Assembly (NCBI RefSeq): GCF_021502675.1
Contig: NZ_JAKFHA010000002.1
Location: 1-42,388 of the forward strand
Direction: 5' to 3'
From: Yinghuangia soli
Lineage (GTDB): Bacteria; Actinomycetota; Actinomycetes; Streptomycetales; Streptomycetaceae
DNA length: 42,388 nucleotides
This document shows, piece after piece, positions 24,189-31,796 of this stretch. Position 1 is the first letter of the stretch. Each line of letters starts with the position of its first letter. The position numbers and the translations under genes were made by a program. The notes below the pieces were generated by a model. That model was not told the origin of the DNA, searched no databases, and saw nothing but the letters and a program-made list of their open reading frames with translations.

Positions 24189-24782
24189 TCAGGCCTGCGG
24201 CTGTTTCACCGCGGCTATGGACTGGCGGGTGAATTCGACCAGGTGCTCCCGGCGGCGGGCCTGGGCCTGTTCGGACTCGGTCTCGGTGCCCAGGATGATG
24301 CGGGCCATCTGGGGCATCGTGGACTGCCAGGCGGCGACGCCGATGAGCGAGAACAGGAGCTGAGCCACGTCGGGGGTGGGCTGCACGCCGAGCTGCTCGG
24401 CGAACTCCTGCAGTTTGACGGCGTAGCTGGTGGCCCGCCGGTCCTCGTCGGGGATCGGCTCGTGACCGTAGTACAGCGCCTCCCAGAGGAGGAGCCGCAG
24501 CAGCTCGGGACGTGCGCAGTAGAAGTCGTAGATCTGCGCGACGTACTCGGCCGGGTCGTCACTGGACATCGTGACGACCGCGGTCAGCTCCTGCAGGGAC
24601 TCGCTGAGGACGTGCTGGAACAGTTGTTCCTTGTTCCCGAAATACGCATAAATGCGCTCCTTGTTCACCCCGGCGCGCAGGGCGATGCGGTCGACGCGGG
24701 CGCCGGCGATGCCGTGCTCGGCGAACTCCGCTCGGGCGGCGTCGAGAAGTTTGGCTCGGGTGCGTGCGGTGTCGGGCGGCAT
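24189..24782 (-). CDS. TetR/AcrR family transcriptional regulator
   Basis: A 197-residue regulator. The N-terminal helix-turn-helix covers about residues 9-55 (LLDAARAEFAEHGIAGARVDRIALRAGVNKERIYAYFGNKEQLF when read in parts). The C-terminal ligand and dimer domain is all helical, with no features that reveal the ligand. It lies directly upstream of pxpA on the same strand, so it could be the first gene of a tetR-pxpABC operon and respond to an amino-acid-related signal; this is inference. TAAGAT six bases before the ATG and the lack of a ribosome site suggest a leaderless mRNA. A palindrome CCAAC-N6-GTTGG just upstream is a likely autoregulatory operator. Confidence 0.92.
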   Translation of the reverse strand: MPPDTARTRAKLLDAARAEFAEHGIAGARVDRIALRAGVNKERIYAYFGNKEQLFQHVLSESLQELTAVVTMSSDDPAEYVAQIYDFYCARPELLRLLLWEALYYGHEPIPDEDRRATSYAVKLQEFAEQLGVQPTPDVAQLLFSLIGVAAWQSTMPQMARIILGTETESEQAQARRREHLVEFTRQSIAAVKQPQA

Positions 24783-24788
24783 GGCTGG

Positions 24789-24820
24789 ATCTTATCCCCT
24801 CTAGCCAACTGCTTGGTTGG
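24789..24820 (-). promoter_or_regulatory. tetR promoter with TetR operator candidate
   Basis: On the minus strand TAAGAT (24789-24794) is the -10, six bases from the ATG. The inverted repeat CCAAC (24805-24809) and GTTGG (24816-24820), 6-base spacer, falls in the spacer and -35 region, where a repressor would block RNA polymerase. TetR self-control is usual in the family. Confidence 0.6.
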
Positions 24821-24977
24821 ATCGACTGGCCAGGGACGGCCTGACCATGCTGCCCTAACACTTAGGCTGGCGTGGGCTGTTGTGCGTGATTTGATCTTCT
24901 CGACACCTAACGGTTTGTGCGGTGCGCCCCTGCCCGGCCGCCCGGCGATGCCGCCGAACCGACGGAAGAGGTCTGTG

Positions 24978-25763
24978 ATGAACGACGGCATGGCGCCGGC
25001 AATGTGGACGGATCCGCAGGTCAGCGCCCTGGAGACCCAGGTCGCCGCGGTCGAGGCCGCCTTGTTGGACGCCGAGGTGGATGTCACCACGTTGCGCGTC
25101 GAACTGGACAATCTTGCGATCGTGCACCATCGCCGCCTCGGACCGCTCTACGAGCGCCTCGACGAGCTCGATGCGCTGGTCGCGGAGGCCGTCGCGGCGC
25201 GCAGCGGCGATGCCGACGACATCAGGCGTGCGCTGGAGGCCCGGGCCATCGTGGACCCGATGCCGGACATCGACGATCTCCTCGATGCGTTCGGGGGAGC
25301 CGAGGCCGGTGCGGCGCCCGAGGCGGAAGTGCGGCGGGTGAAGCCGAGTGACGAGGCCCGCCGCCTCTACCGCGAGCTGGCCCGCCGCGCGCACCCCGAC
25401 CTCGCGCAGGACCCGGCGGAAAAGGACCGGCGCAGCGGCTTCATCGTGCGGGTCAATGCCGCCTACGCGGCCGGCGACGTGGCGACGCTGATGGCGCTCG
25501 ACGAGGAGTGGGCGGCCGGTCCCGGGACCGCGCCGGCCGCGGCGGTGCCGGACCGCCTGGAGTGGCTGCGGACCCGGCTCGCGCTGCTGGACGCCCGGCG
25601 CACGCAGCTGGCCGCCGAGCGCGAAGCGCTGCTGGACAGTCCGATGGGCCAGCTCCTGGCGCTCGCCCCGGACGACCCGGACGGCCTGCTGGAGCACCTG
25701 GCCGAGCAGCTGCTGTCCCGCATCGACGACCGCGAGAAGGAACTCGCGGGCCTGCTGGGGTGA
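24978..25763 (+). CDS. J-domain protein with N-terminal coiled coil
   Basis: A 261-residue protein from the ATG at 24978, with GGAAGAGG upstream; the frame is open far upstream but there lies antisense to pxpA and tetR. Residues 14-75 are heptad-rich and should form a coiled coil (VSALETQVAAVEAALLDAEV). At about 120-165 a J domain is readable, with YRELARRAHPDLA holding the HPD motif that stimulates Hsp70 ATPase. A second helical, coiled-coil-prone region follows (LEWLRTRLALLDARRTQLAA). It lacks the Gly/Phe and zinc regions of DnaJ and so is a specialised co-chaperone. The client is not evident. The gene stands alone between divergent tetR and an A/T-rich gap. Confidence 0.8.
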   Translation: MNDGMAPAMWTDPQVSALETQVAAVEAALLDAEVDVTTLRVELDNLAIVHHRRLGPLYERLDELDALVAEAVAARSGDADDIRRALEARAIVDPMPDIDDLLDAFGGAEAGAAPEAEVRRVKPSDEARRLYRELARRAHPDLAQDPAEKDRRSGFIVRVNAAYAAGDVATLMALDEEWAAGPGTAPAAAVPDRLEWLRTRLALLDARRTQLAAEREALLDSPMGQLLALAPDDPDGLLEHLAEQLLSRIDDREKELAGLLG

Positions 25764-26154
25764 GCCGCACGCCGGGCCGCGCCTCGGCTACTCGTGGGGC
25801 TGCTTGCCGGGCCGCACATGGGGCCGGCCCGGTCCGGCCGGATGGGCGTCGGCCGGACCAGGCCGGGTCGGTGGGCCGAACCGCCTCGCGCGTGCGCCGG
25901 GTCGTTCAGCGATGAATCACAAGATCTACCTGCAATTCAGGCATATCAACGATTTTGCCCGCGTGTTGCCGCACGCGACCCGTTCAGCGCGCCCCGGCTG
26001 GGCCGATCGGGGGCTTTCCGCCGGGCGCCTGGGCCGATCGGCGGACCTTCCGGTTGCGGCGGGCCGCGGCGGCGGATGCCGGACAATGGCCGTCGGGCGC
26101 TCGGGGATCTCCCCGAGTCCCGTACCTGCTCCGCACGACTTCCCTGGAGAACCG
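25764..26154 (+). other. Non-coding gap with an A/T-rich island before the rhodanese gene
   Basis: No gene is convincing in these 391 bases. The stretch 25910-25970 is clearly A/T-rich against its surroundings (GATGAATCACAAGATCTACC at its start). An in-frame extension of the rhodanese gene begins there at 25912, but its protein is not family-like. The rest is GC-rich, with short repeated GGGCCGATCGG and CGGGCCGG motifs. A promoter for the downstream rhodanese is the most likely content. Confidence 0.4.
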
Positions 26155-26484
26155 ATGCACATGTCGCCCCCGGCCGTCGGCGCCGCCGAGGTCCCCGCCG
26201 ACGCTTTCGTGCTCGACGTCCGCGAGGACGACGAGTGGCAGGCCGGGCACGTGGACGGCGCCGTGCACATCCCGATGGGCACGCTGCTGGGCCGCCTGGA
26301 GGAGCTGCCGCAGGACACCCGCATGTACGTGATGTGCCGGGTCGGCGGCCGCTCGGGCCAGGTCGTGCAGTACCTCGGTGCGCGCGGCTGGGACGTCGTC
26401 AACATCGACGGCGGCATGATGGCGTGGGACGCCGCGGGCCGTCCGATGGTCTCCGACCTGGGCGGCGACCCGTTCGTGGCCTGA
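26155..26484 (+). CDS. Rhodanese-like domain protein (small)
   Basis: A 109-residue single-domain rhodanese from the ATG at 26155; the ATG at 26161 is also possible since GGAGA at 26146-26150 fits both. The first motif is AFVLDVREDDEWQAGHVDGAVHIPMG. The active-site loop is YVMCRVGGRSGQV, with the catalytic Cys followed by the canonical Cys-x4-Arg loop. GWDVVNIDGGMMAWDAAGRP closes the domain. It matches the GlpE/PspE-type sulfurtransferases that carry a persulfide in the cytoplasm. It has no obvious partner here and is convergent with the thioesterase gene. Confidence 0.92.
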   Translation: MHMSPPAVGAAEVPADAFVLDVREDDEWQAGHVDGAVHIPMGTLLGRLEELPQDTRMYVMCRVGGRSGQVVQYLGARGWDVVNIDGGMMAWDAAGRPMVSDLGGDPFVA

Positions 26485-26520
26485 CCCTCGGGCCGGCTCC
26501 GCGCGGGCGCCGCCGTGCGG

Positions 26521-27246
26521 TCAGCTCTGCGGGGCCGGCCCCGCGGCCGGCGCGCGGTCGGTCACGAAGACCGCGGTGGCCTCCGCGGTCACCACGCCGC
26601 CGGCCCGGATCTCCGCGGTGGCGAACGTCTTGCGTCCCACCCGCCGGTCGAAGCGCGCCGCGAGTTCGAGCGGCACGTCGTACGGCGTCGCCTTCCGGTA
26701 CCTGATCTCCAGGCCCACGGTGAAGCCCGCGGGGCCGCTCGCCGATGCCGCGACGCCGAGGATCTGGTCCAGCACCGTGGCCACCACGCCGCCGTGCACC
26801 CGCCCGGGCGGCCCGCCGTGCTGCGCGGTCAGCGTCACGCGGCCGCGGATCTCGACCGGCTCGGGCGTCTCGCCCGGTTCCGGCGGCGTGGGCAGGTTCA
26901 GGTACTCCACGCGCGGGGCCTGCGGGTTGAGGCGGCCCGAGCCGGCCTGGGTGAGGTGCTCGTAGCGGCCGTTCGGGTGCCGGACGAGCTGGACGACCGA
27001 GTCCTTGGCGCGCTGCGCGGCGCGGAGGTCCTCGGTGACCTGCGCGATGCGCGCCGCCGCGGCGGCCCGGGCGGCCGGGTCGACATCGGTCAGCACCACG
27101 GCCTCGACCAGGTCGCGGACGCGTTCGGCCAGCTCGTAGGCCTCCGGGGCGATGTCCTCGGCGGCCGGCATGTCGGCACCGAGCAGGGCGGCGAGGGTCG
27201 AGGCGGACGGACCCGAGAGGGTCGGCGCGGTGGGCTCCGGACTCAT
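26521..27246 (-). CDS. PaaI-type hotdog-fold acyl-CoA thioesterase
   Basis: A 241-residue protein from the ATG at 27246, with GAGGAG 5 bases upstream. The N-terminal 110 residues are helical and Ala-rich. The hotdog domain starts near residue 128, with GPPGRVHGGVVATVLDQILGVA, the central helix motif HGG-x-x-x-x-x-D of PaaI-like thioesterases. TVGLEIRYRKATPYDVPLEL and GRKTFATAEI follow. It should hydrolyse an acyl-CoA thioester, with substrate unknown. The gene is divergent from an acyl-CoA synthetase, separated by a region with a TTGACA-g-TGTCAA palindrome, so the two are likely co-regulated and metabolically linked. Confidence 0.88.
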   Translation of the reverse strand: MSPEPTAPTLSGPSASTLAALLGADMPAAEDIAPEAYELAERVRDLVEAVVLTDVDPAARAAAAARIAQVTEDLRAAQRAKDSVVQLVRHPNGRYEHLTQAGSGRLNPQAPRVEYLNLPTPPEPGETPEPVEIRGRVTLTAQHGGPPGRVHGGVVATVLDQILGVAASASGPAGFTVGLEIRYRKATPYDVPLELAARFDRRVGRKTFATAEIRAGGVVTAEATAVFVTDRAPAAGPAPQS

Positions 27247-27332
27247 CCAGGCTCCTCGTCTTGTGCGGGTCTTGTGCGGGCGTGCAGGTGTGCCCTGCGG
27301 GCGCGTGGCGCCGCCGGACTGAACGCGTGTCA

Positions 27333-27347
27333 GTTGACAGTGTCAAC
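27333..27347. promoter_or_regulatory. Palindromic operator between thioesterase and acyl-CoA synthetase genes
   Basis: GTTGACA-g-TGTCAAC is a perfect 15-base palindrome with 7-bp arms about a central G. The left arm contains TTGACA (27334-27339), an ideal -35 for the synthetase. CACAATT lies about 17 bases on, a weak -10. Such an arrangement would let a repressor, probably TetR-like, shut the promoter. Confidence 0.65.
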
Positions 27348-27403
27348 CATGCGGACACAATTCATCTGACGGTGTATCAGGAATCGGTCGAGGGAGCACA
27401 TCC

Positions 27404-29050
27404 ATGGTCACGATCGCCGAGCTGGTCCACGCCCAGGTGGGCGACCACCGCACCGGTCTGATGTTCGAGGACCGGACCTGGACGCACGACCAGGTCGCCC
27501 GGGCCGCCGCCGCGCGGGCCGCGCTGCTGGCCGACCTGCTGCCGGCCGGTGCCGCACCGCACGTCGGCGTCCTGCTCGACAACGTGCCCGAGTTCCCGAT
27601 GTGGCTCGAAGGCATCGCCGTCGGCGGCAGCACCCTGGTCGGCATCAACTCGACCCGGCGCGGCGCCGAACTGACACGTGACATCACGCACGCCGACTGC
27701 TCCGTGGTGGTCACCGAGCGGGCGCATCTGCCGCTGCTCGAAGGCCTGGACCTGGGCCTCCCCGCCGAGCGCATACTCGTGGTGGACGACCCGGCGTACG
27801 AAGAGCTGCTCGCCCCCTACGCGGACGCGGCGCTGCCGGACCTCGACGTCGACGCCGCCACCCGGCTCCTCATCGTCTTCACCTCCGGCTCGACCGGCGC
27901 CCCCAAGGGCGTCATCTGCTCGCAGGGCCGCCTGGCCGGCGCCGGCACCGCGCTCACCGACCAGTTCGGCTTCGACCAGGACAGCGTCAACTACATCTGC
28001 ATGCCGATGTTCCACGGCAACGCGCTGATGGCCAACTGGGCGCCGGCGATGCGGGCGCGCGGCGCGGTCGCGCTGCGCCGCAAGTTCTCCGCGTCCGGCT
28101 TCCTCGACGACGTCCGCAAGTTCGACGCCACTTACTTCACCTACGTGGGCCGGGCCATCTCGTACCTGCTGGCCACCCCCGAGCAGCCCGACGACGCCGA
28201 CAACCCGCTGCGCAACGGCTTCGGCACCGAGGCCGGCACCGTGGACATGCGCCGCTTCGAGGCCCGCTTCGGCGCCAAGCTCACCGAGGGGTACGGAAGC
28301 TCCGAGGGCGGCATGAACGTCAACTGGCGGCCCGGCACCCCGGACCGTGCGGTCGGCCCCTGCCCGCCGAACGCCGCGCTGCTCGACCCGGAGACCGGCA
28401 AGGAGTGCCCGCGCGCGGTCTTCGACGCGGCCGGCCGCCTGCTCAACGGCGACGAGGCGATCGGCGAGCTGGTCAACCTCGGCCGCAACGGCTTCGAGGG
28501 CTACTGGCGCAACGAGGCCGCCAACGCCGCGCGTTCGCGGGACGGCCAGTACTGGACCGGCGACCACTTCTACCAGGATGCGGACGGATACCTCTATTTC
28601 GCCGCCCGGTCCGACGACAAGCTCCGGGTGGACAGCGAGAACCTGTCGGTCGCCACGATCGAGAACATCCTCTCCCGGTTCGACCCGGTCGAGACGGTCA
28701 TCGTGTACGGCGTGCCCGACCCGGTCTCCGGCGACCAGGTGATGGCCGCGCTGCAGCTGCGCGCCGGCGCCGAGTTCGATGCGGAGGCCTTTGCCGCCTT
28801 CCTCGCCGGGCAGGAGGACCTCGGCACCAAGATGGCACCGCGCTTCGTGCGCATCGCCGAACGCATCCCGGTCACCGCCACCAACAAGGTCAACAAGGTC
28901 GGGCTGCGCCGCGAGGGGTTCCGCACCGCGGAGCCGGTGTGGTGGCAGTCCGAGCGCGGCGCGGCGTACCGACCGTTCGGTGCGGACGACCGCACCGCGC
29001 TGCTCGGCGTCTACGCAGCGCACGGCCGCGAGAACGCCCTCGACCTGTAG
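27404..29050 (+). CDS. Acyl-CoA synthetase (AMP-dependent synthetase/ligase, FadD-like)
   Basis: A 548-residue ANL-family ligase that activates a carboxylic acid to its acyl-CoA through an acyl-adenylate. The ATG at 27404 has AGGGAG seven bases upstream. Motif A3 is FTSGSTGAPKGV at residues 159-170. LTEGYGSSEGG is the A5 adenine region, YWTGDHFYQDADGYLYFAARSDDKL the A7/A8 hinge, and TNKVNKVGLRR holds the C-terminal Lys region. The sequence fits the mycobacterial FadD17/FadD1-like group rather than acetyl-CoA synthetase. Substrate length cannot be fixed. The divergent hotdog thioesterase suggests fatty or branched acyl-CoA turnover. Transcription may run on into the DUF5819 gene 87 bases downstream. 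Confidence 0.93.
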   Translation: MVTIAELVHAQVGDHRTGLMFEDRTWTHDQVARAAAARAALLADLLPAGAAPHVGVLLDNVPEFPMWLEGIAVGGSTLVGINSTRRGAELTRDITHADCSVVVTERAHLPLLEGLDLGLPAERILVVDDPAYEELLAPYADAALPDLDVDAATRLLIVFTSGSTGAPKGVICSQGRLAGAGTALTDQFGFDQDSVNYICMPMFHGNALMANWAPAMRARGAVALRRKFSASGFLDDVRKFDATYFTYVGRAISYLLATPEQPDDADNPLRNGFGTEAGTVDMRRFEARFGAKLTEGYGSSEGGMNVNWRPGTPDRAVGPCPPNAALLDPETGKECPRAVFDAAGRLLNGDEAIGELVNLGRNGFEGYWRNEAANAARSRDGQYWTGDHFYQDADGYLYFAARSDDKLRVDSENLSVATIENILSRFDPVETVIVYGVPDPVSGDQVMAALQLRAGAEFDAEAFAAFLAGQEDLGTKMAPRFVRIAERIPVTATNKVNKVGLRREGFRTAEPVWWQSERGAAYRPFGADDRTALLGVYAAHGRENALDL

Positions 29051-29137
29051 GCCGGGTCCGCCGGATCCGGGCCGACGTCCCCGTTCGGGCGGCGAAGCGG
29101 GTAGCGTGCGGCTGCCGCAACAAGGACGGGGAGGGGC

Positions 29138-29911
29138 ATGCCTGCACAGGACAGCCCGGACATCGGGGTCGAACCGGAGACCGGCAGCGGTTCCGCCGGG
29201 GGGCCGGCCGCGGTTCCGGGACCGGCGCCGGCACCTGGATCGGCGCCCGCGCCGGGAACCGCGCCGATGCCGCCCGCCCCGGTCGCCGCGATCGATCCGG
29301 AGGACCCTGCCGCCCGCTCGACGCGCGTGCAGATGGCCGCCGCCGTGGTGGCCATGCTGATGCTCGTCGGCGTCGGCTTCCATCTGCTCTTCGTGACCTT
29401 GCACGTGGCACCCCCGAACCAGGCCTCGCGCAAGTACGCGGACGCCACCGACAGCTGGATCTACCCGCTGTTCGAGCAGAACTGGCGGCTGTTCGCGCCG
29501 GACCCGCTCAACATCAACGTGCGGGTCAACGCGCGGGTCCAGTACAAGGCGGCGGACGGCACCCGCACCGAGTCGGCGTGGTTCGACCTGACCGGCGACG
29601 ACGTGGACCACATCCGCGGCAACCCGTTCCCCAGCAAGGCCGACCAGAACCTGCTGCGCCGCGCCTGGGACTTCTACAACTCGCATCACGCCGACGACGG
29701 GACGCGGACCGGCGGGCACGCCCTGCTGTCCGAGCAGTACCTGCGCCGGATCGTGATCGGCCGGCTGCAGGACGCGGGCCGGGCGGACGGCATCGTCGCG
29801 GTCCAGGTGCGCGCGGTGTCCACGCAGATCGCGCCGCCCGGCCAGGGGCCGATCGAGCCGACCGTGCGCGAACTCGTCTGGTGGGAGGCGAGCCCCGATG
29901 ACTTCCGTTGA
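29138..29911 (+). CDS. DUF5819 family membrane-anchored protein
   Basis: A 257-residue protein from the ATG at 29138, with GGGGAGGGG just upstream and TAGCGT (29102-29107) as a possible -10. After a Pro/Gly/Ala-rich cytoplasmic N terminus of about 65 residues, one membrane segment (AAAVVAMLMLVGVGFHLLFVTL) is followed by an extracytoplasmic domain. That domain begins TLHVAPPNQASRKYADATDSWIYPLFEQNWRLFAPDP when read in parts; the NWRLFAPDP motif is the family hallmark. No catalytic residues are evident. Its last 14 bases overlap the HTTM gene. I recall the two as a conserved neighbour pair in actinomycetes, so they likely form one membrane complex of unknown function. Confidence 0.85.
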   Translation: MPAQDSPDIGVEPETGSGSAGGPAAVPGPAPAPGSAPAPGTAPMPPAPVAAIDPEDPAARSTRVQMAAAVVAMLMLVGVGFHLLFVTLHVAPPNQASRKYADATDSWIYPLFEQNWRLFAPDPLNINVRVNARVQYKAADGTRTESAWFDLTGDDVDHIRGNPFPSKADQNLLRRAWDFYNSHHADDGTRTGGHALLSEQYLRRIVIGRLQDAGRADGIVAVQVRAVSTQIAPPGQGPIEPTVRELVWWEASPDDFR

Positions 29912-31121
29912 GTCGACACCCGGTACCCCCGGCGGGACGCAGGCCGCGGCGGTCCCGGGCCCGGCGCCCGGGCCGCAGAGCGGACCGGTGCCGCTCGGCA
30001 AGGCCCCCGCGGCGCGGCGCGTCCCGCTGGACGTCCGGATCGCCGACGGCCTTCTCGCGTTCCTCGGCCGGATCACCGGCCGGATGCGCGGCACCTACCA
30101 GGCCGCGCTGCTGCGCATCGGCTTCGGCTCGGTGTTCCTGGCCACGCTGCTGCGCGAGTTCCTGAACCGCCGGGAGATCTGGGGCGACCAGTCGCCCTGG
30201 TCCCCGGGCATGGCCCGGCAGCTGCTCAGCGGCATCGACGGCGTCAGCATCCTGCTGGTGCGCGACGACCGCTGGTGGTTCGAGCTCATGTACGTGCTCG
30301 CCGTCGCGGCCACCGCGATGTTCGTGCTGGGCTGGCACACCCGGGCGACCAGTGTGCTGTTCTGCGTGATGGTCGTGTCGTTCAACAGCCGGTCGATACT
30401 GATGACCGACGGCGGCGACACCGTCCTGCTGCTGATGTCCTTCTACTTGATGTTCACCGCGTCCGGCCGCGTGTGGTCGCTGGACGCCCGCCGGGCCCGG
30501 CGCACCGGTCTGGGCCGCTCGCCCGGCCCCGGCCAGGAGCTCGGCGTCTTCGTGGCGCTGTTCGCGGTGGTCGCGGTCGGCCTGCTGCTGCCCTGGTGGT
30601 ACTCGCTGATCGGCGCCGCGGTGGTGCTCCTCGGCCTGTGGCGGCTGCCCCTCGAACTGGAGCAACTGCGCGTCGCAGTGGTCGCCGCGATGCACCACTG
30701 CGCGCTGTTCGTGATCGCCGCCCAGGTGTGCGTCGTGTACGCGGCGGCCGGGCTGTTCAAGGTGCAGGGCTCGCGGTGGCAGGACGGCACCGCGATGCAC
30801 TACGCACTGAACCTGGAGTACTTCCAGCCCTGGCCGGTGCTGTCCGGGATCGCCGACGGCGGTGCCATCTGGGGCACGTTCATCGCCTACCTGACGGTGT
30901 TCACCCAGGTCGGCTTCATGTTCCTGGTGTTCGCCAAGAAGGCGAAGTACGTCGTCATCGCGATCCTGCTGGGCATGCACATGGGCATCGCGGTGCTCCT
31001 CGGGCTGCCCGCGTTCTCCGCTTCGATGGCGCTCGGCGACCTGGTGTTCCTGCCCACCGCCTTCCTGCTGTTCGTGCAGGCGCAGGGCGCAAGGCTCCGC
31101 CCGCGTACCCTCGACAGGTGA
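29898..31121 (+). CDS. HTTM domain membrane protein (vitamin K carboxylase-like)
   Basis: A 407-residue polytopic protein that starts inside the DUF5819 gene, a 14-base overlap. The N-terminal 60 residues are a Pro/Gly/Ala-rich cytoplasmic tail. From about residue 68 there are roughly seven to eight membrane segments, with the HTTM-type patches LGWHTRATSVLFCVM and SRSILMTDGGDTVLLLMSFYLMF. HTTM domains are the part of the gamma-carboxylase family that lies in the membrane. Most bacterial HTTM proteins lack proven activity. A carboxylase role is not supported by neighbours, since no menaquinone-epoxide reductase is present. Its TGA overlaps the GTG of the RNA methyltransferase gene. Confidence 0.87.
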   Translation: MTSVESTPGTPGGTQAAAVPGPAPGPQSGPVPLGKAPAARRVPLDVRIADGLLAFLGRITGRMRGTYQAALLRIGFGSVFLATLLREFLNRREIWGDQSPWSPGMARQLLSGIDGVSILLVRDDRWWFELMYVLAVAATAMFVLGWHTRATSVLFCVMVVSFNSRSILMTDGGDTVLLLMSFYLMFTASGRVWSLDARRARRTGLGRSPGPGQELGVFVALFAVVAVGLLLPWWYSLIGAAVVLLGLWRLPLELEQLRVAVVAAMHHCALFVIAAQVCVVYAAAGLFKVQGSRWQDGTAMHYALNLEYFQPWPVLSGIADGGAIWGTFIAYLTVFTQVGFMFLVFAKKAKYVVIAILLGMHMGIAVLLGLPAFSASMALGDLVFLPTAFLLFVQAQGARLRPRTLDR

Positions 31122-31789
31122 TCGAGGAGCAGACCGACCCGCGCGGCGACGCGGCCGAACCCGAGCGCGAGGTGGGGGTGGGCCCCCACCCGGCGCCGTG
31201 GCCCGACGACCCGCGCTTCGACCCGGAGCTGCTCGCCGCCGGCGACCGCCGCAACGTCGTGGACCGGTACCGGTACTGGACGCACGACGCGATCGTGGCC
31301 GACCTGGACACGCGCCGGCACGACTTCCACGTCGCGGTGGAGAACTGGCAGCACGACTTCAACATCGGCTCGGTGGTCCGCACCGCCAATGCGTTCCTGG
31401 CCCGCGAGGTGCACATCGTCGGCAAGCGCCGGTGGAACCGCCGCGGCGCGATGGTGACCGACCGGTACCAGCACGTGCGCAACCACTCCTCGGTCGCCGA
31501 ACTGGCCGCATGGGCGGCCGAGGAGGGCCTGCCGGTCATCGGGATCGACAACCTGCCCGGCGCGGTCCCGCTGGAGACCACGCAGCTGCCGCGGCGCTGC
31601 GTGCTGCTCTTCGGCCAGGAGGGCCCGGGGCTGACCGAGGAGGCCTGGGCGGCGTCGTCGCTGGTCTGCTCGATCGCGCAGTTCGGGTCGACCCGGTCGA
31701 TGAACGCGGGTGCCGCGGCCGCGATCGCGATGCACACCTGGATCACGCAGCACGTGGCCGCCGAGGACCTGCCGCCGAGCGGGGTGTGA
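31118..31789 (+). CDS. TrmH/SpoU family RNA 2'-O-methyltransferase
   Basis: A 223-residue SPOUT methyltransferase starting at a GTG that overlaps the HTTM stop (GTGA). The three family motifs are present: motif 1 NIGSVVRTANAF, motif 2 VLLFGQEGPGLTEEA, and motif 3 STRSMNAGAAAAIAMHTW. These build the trefoil knot that binds S-adenosylmethionine. It should methylate a ribose in tRNA or rRNA; the target cannot be told. A 40-residue charged extension precedes the domain. The open frame runs back to 30275 within the HTTM gene, but that part is not family-like. Confidence 0.92.
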   Translation: MIEEQTDPRGDAAEPEREVGVGPHPAPWPDDPRFDPELLAAGDRRNVVDRYRYWTHDAIVADLDTRRHDFHVAVENWQHDFNIGSVVRTANAFLAREVHIVGKRRWNRRGAMVTDRYQHVRNHSSVAELAAWAAEEGLPVIGIDNLPGAVPLETTQLPRRCVLLFGQEGPGLTEEAWAASSLVCSIAQFGSTRSMNAGAAAAIAMHTWITQHVAAEDLPPSGV

Positions 31790-31796
31790 CGCGGCG

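Noticed and set aside
23157-24977. Upstream extension of the J-domain protein to 868 residues
   Set aside because: The extension lies antisense to pxpA, pxpB and tetR. The ATG at 24978 with a ribosome site gives a sensible protein.
27377-30094. 905-residue open frame on the minus strand
   Set aside because: Antisense to the acyl-CoA synthetase and DUF5819 genes, with no motif and biased composition; a shadow of strong codon bias.
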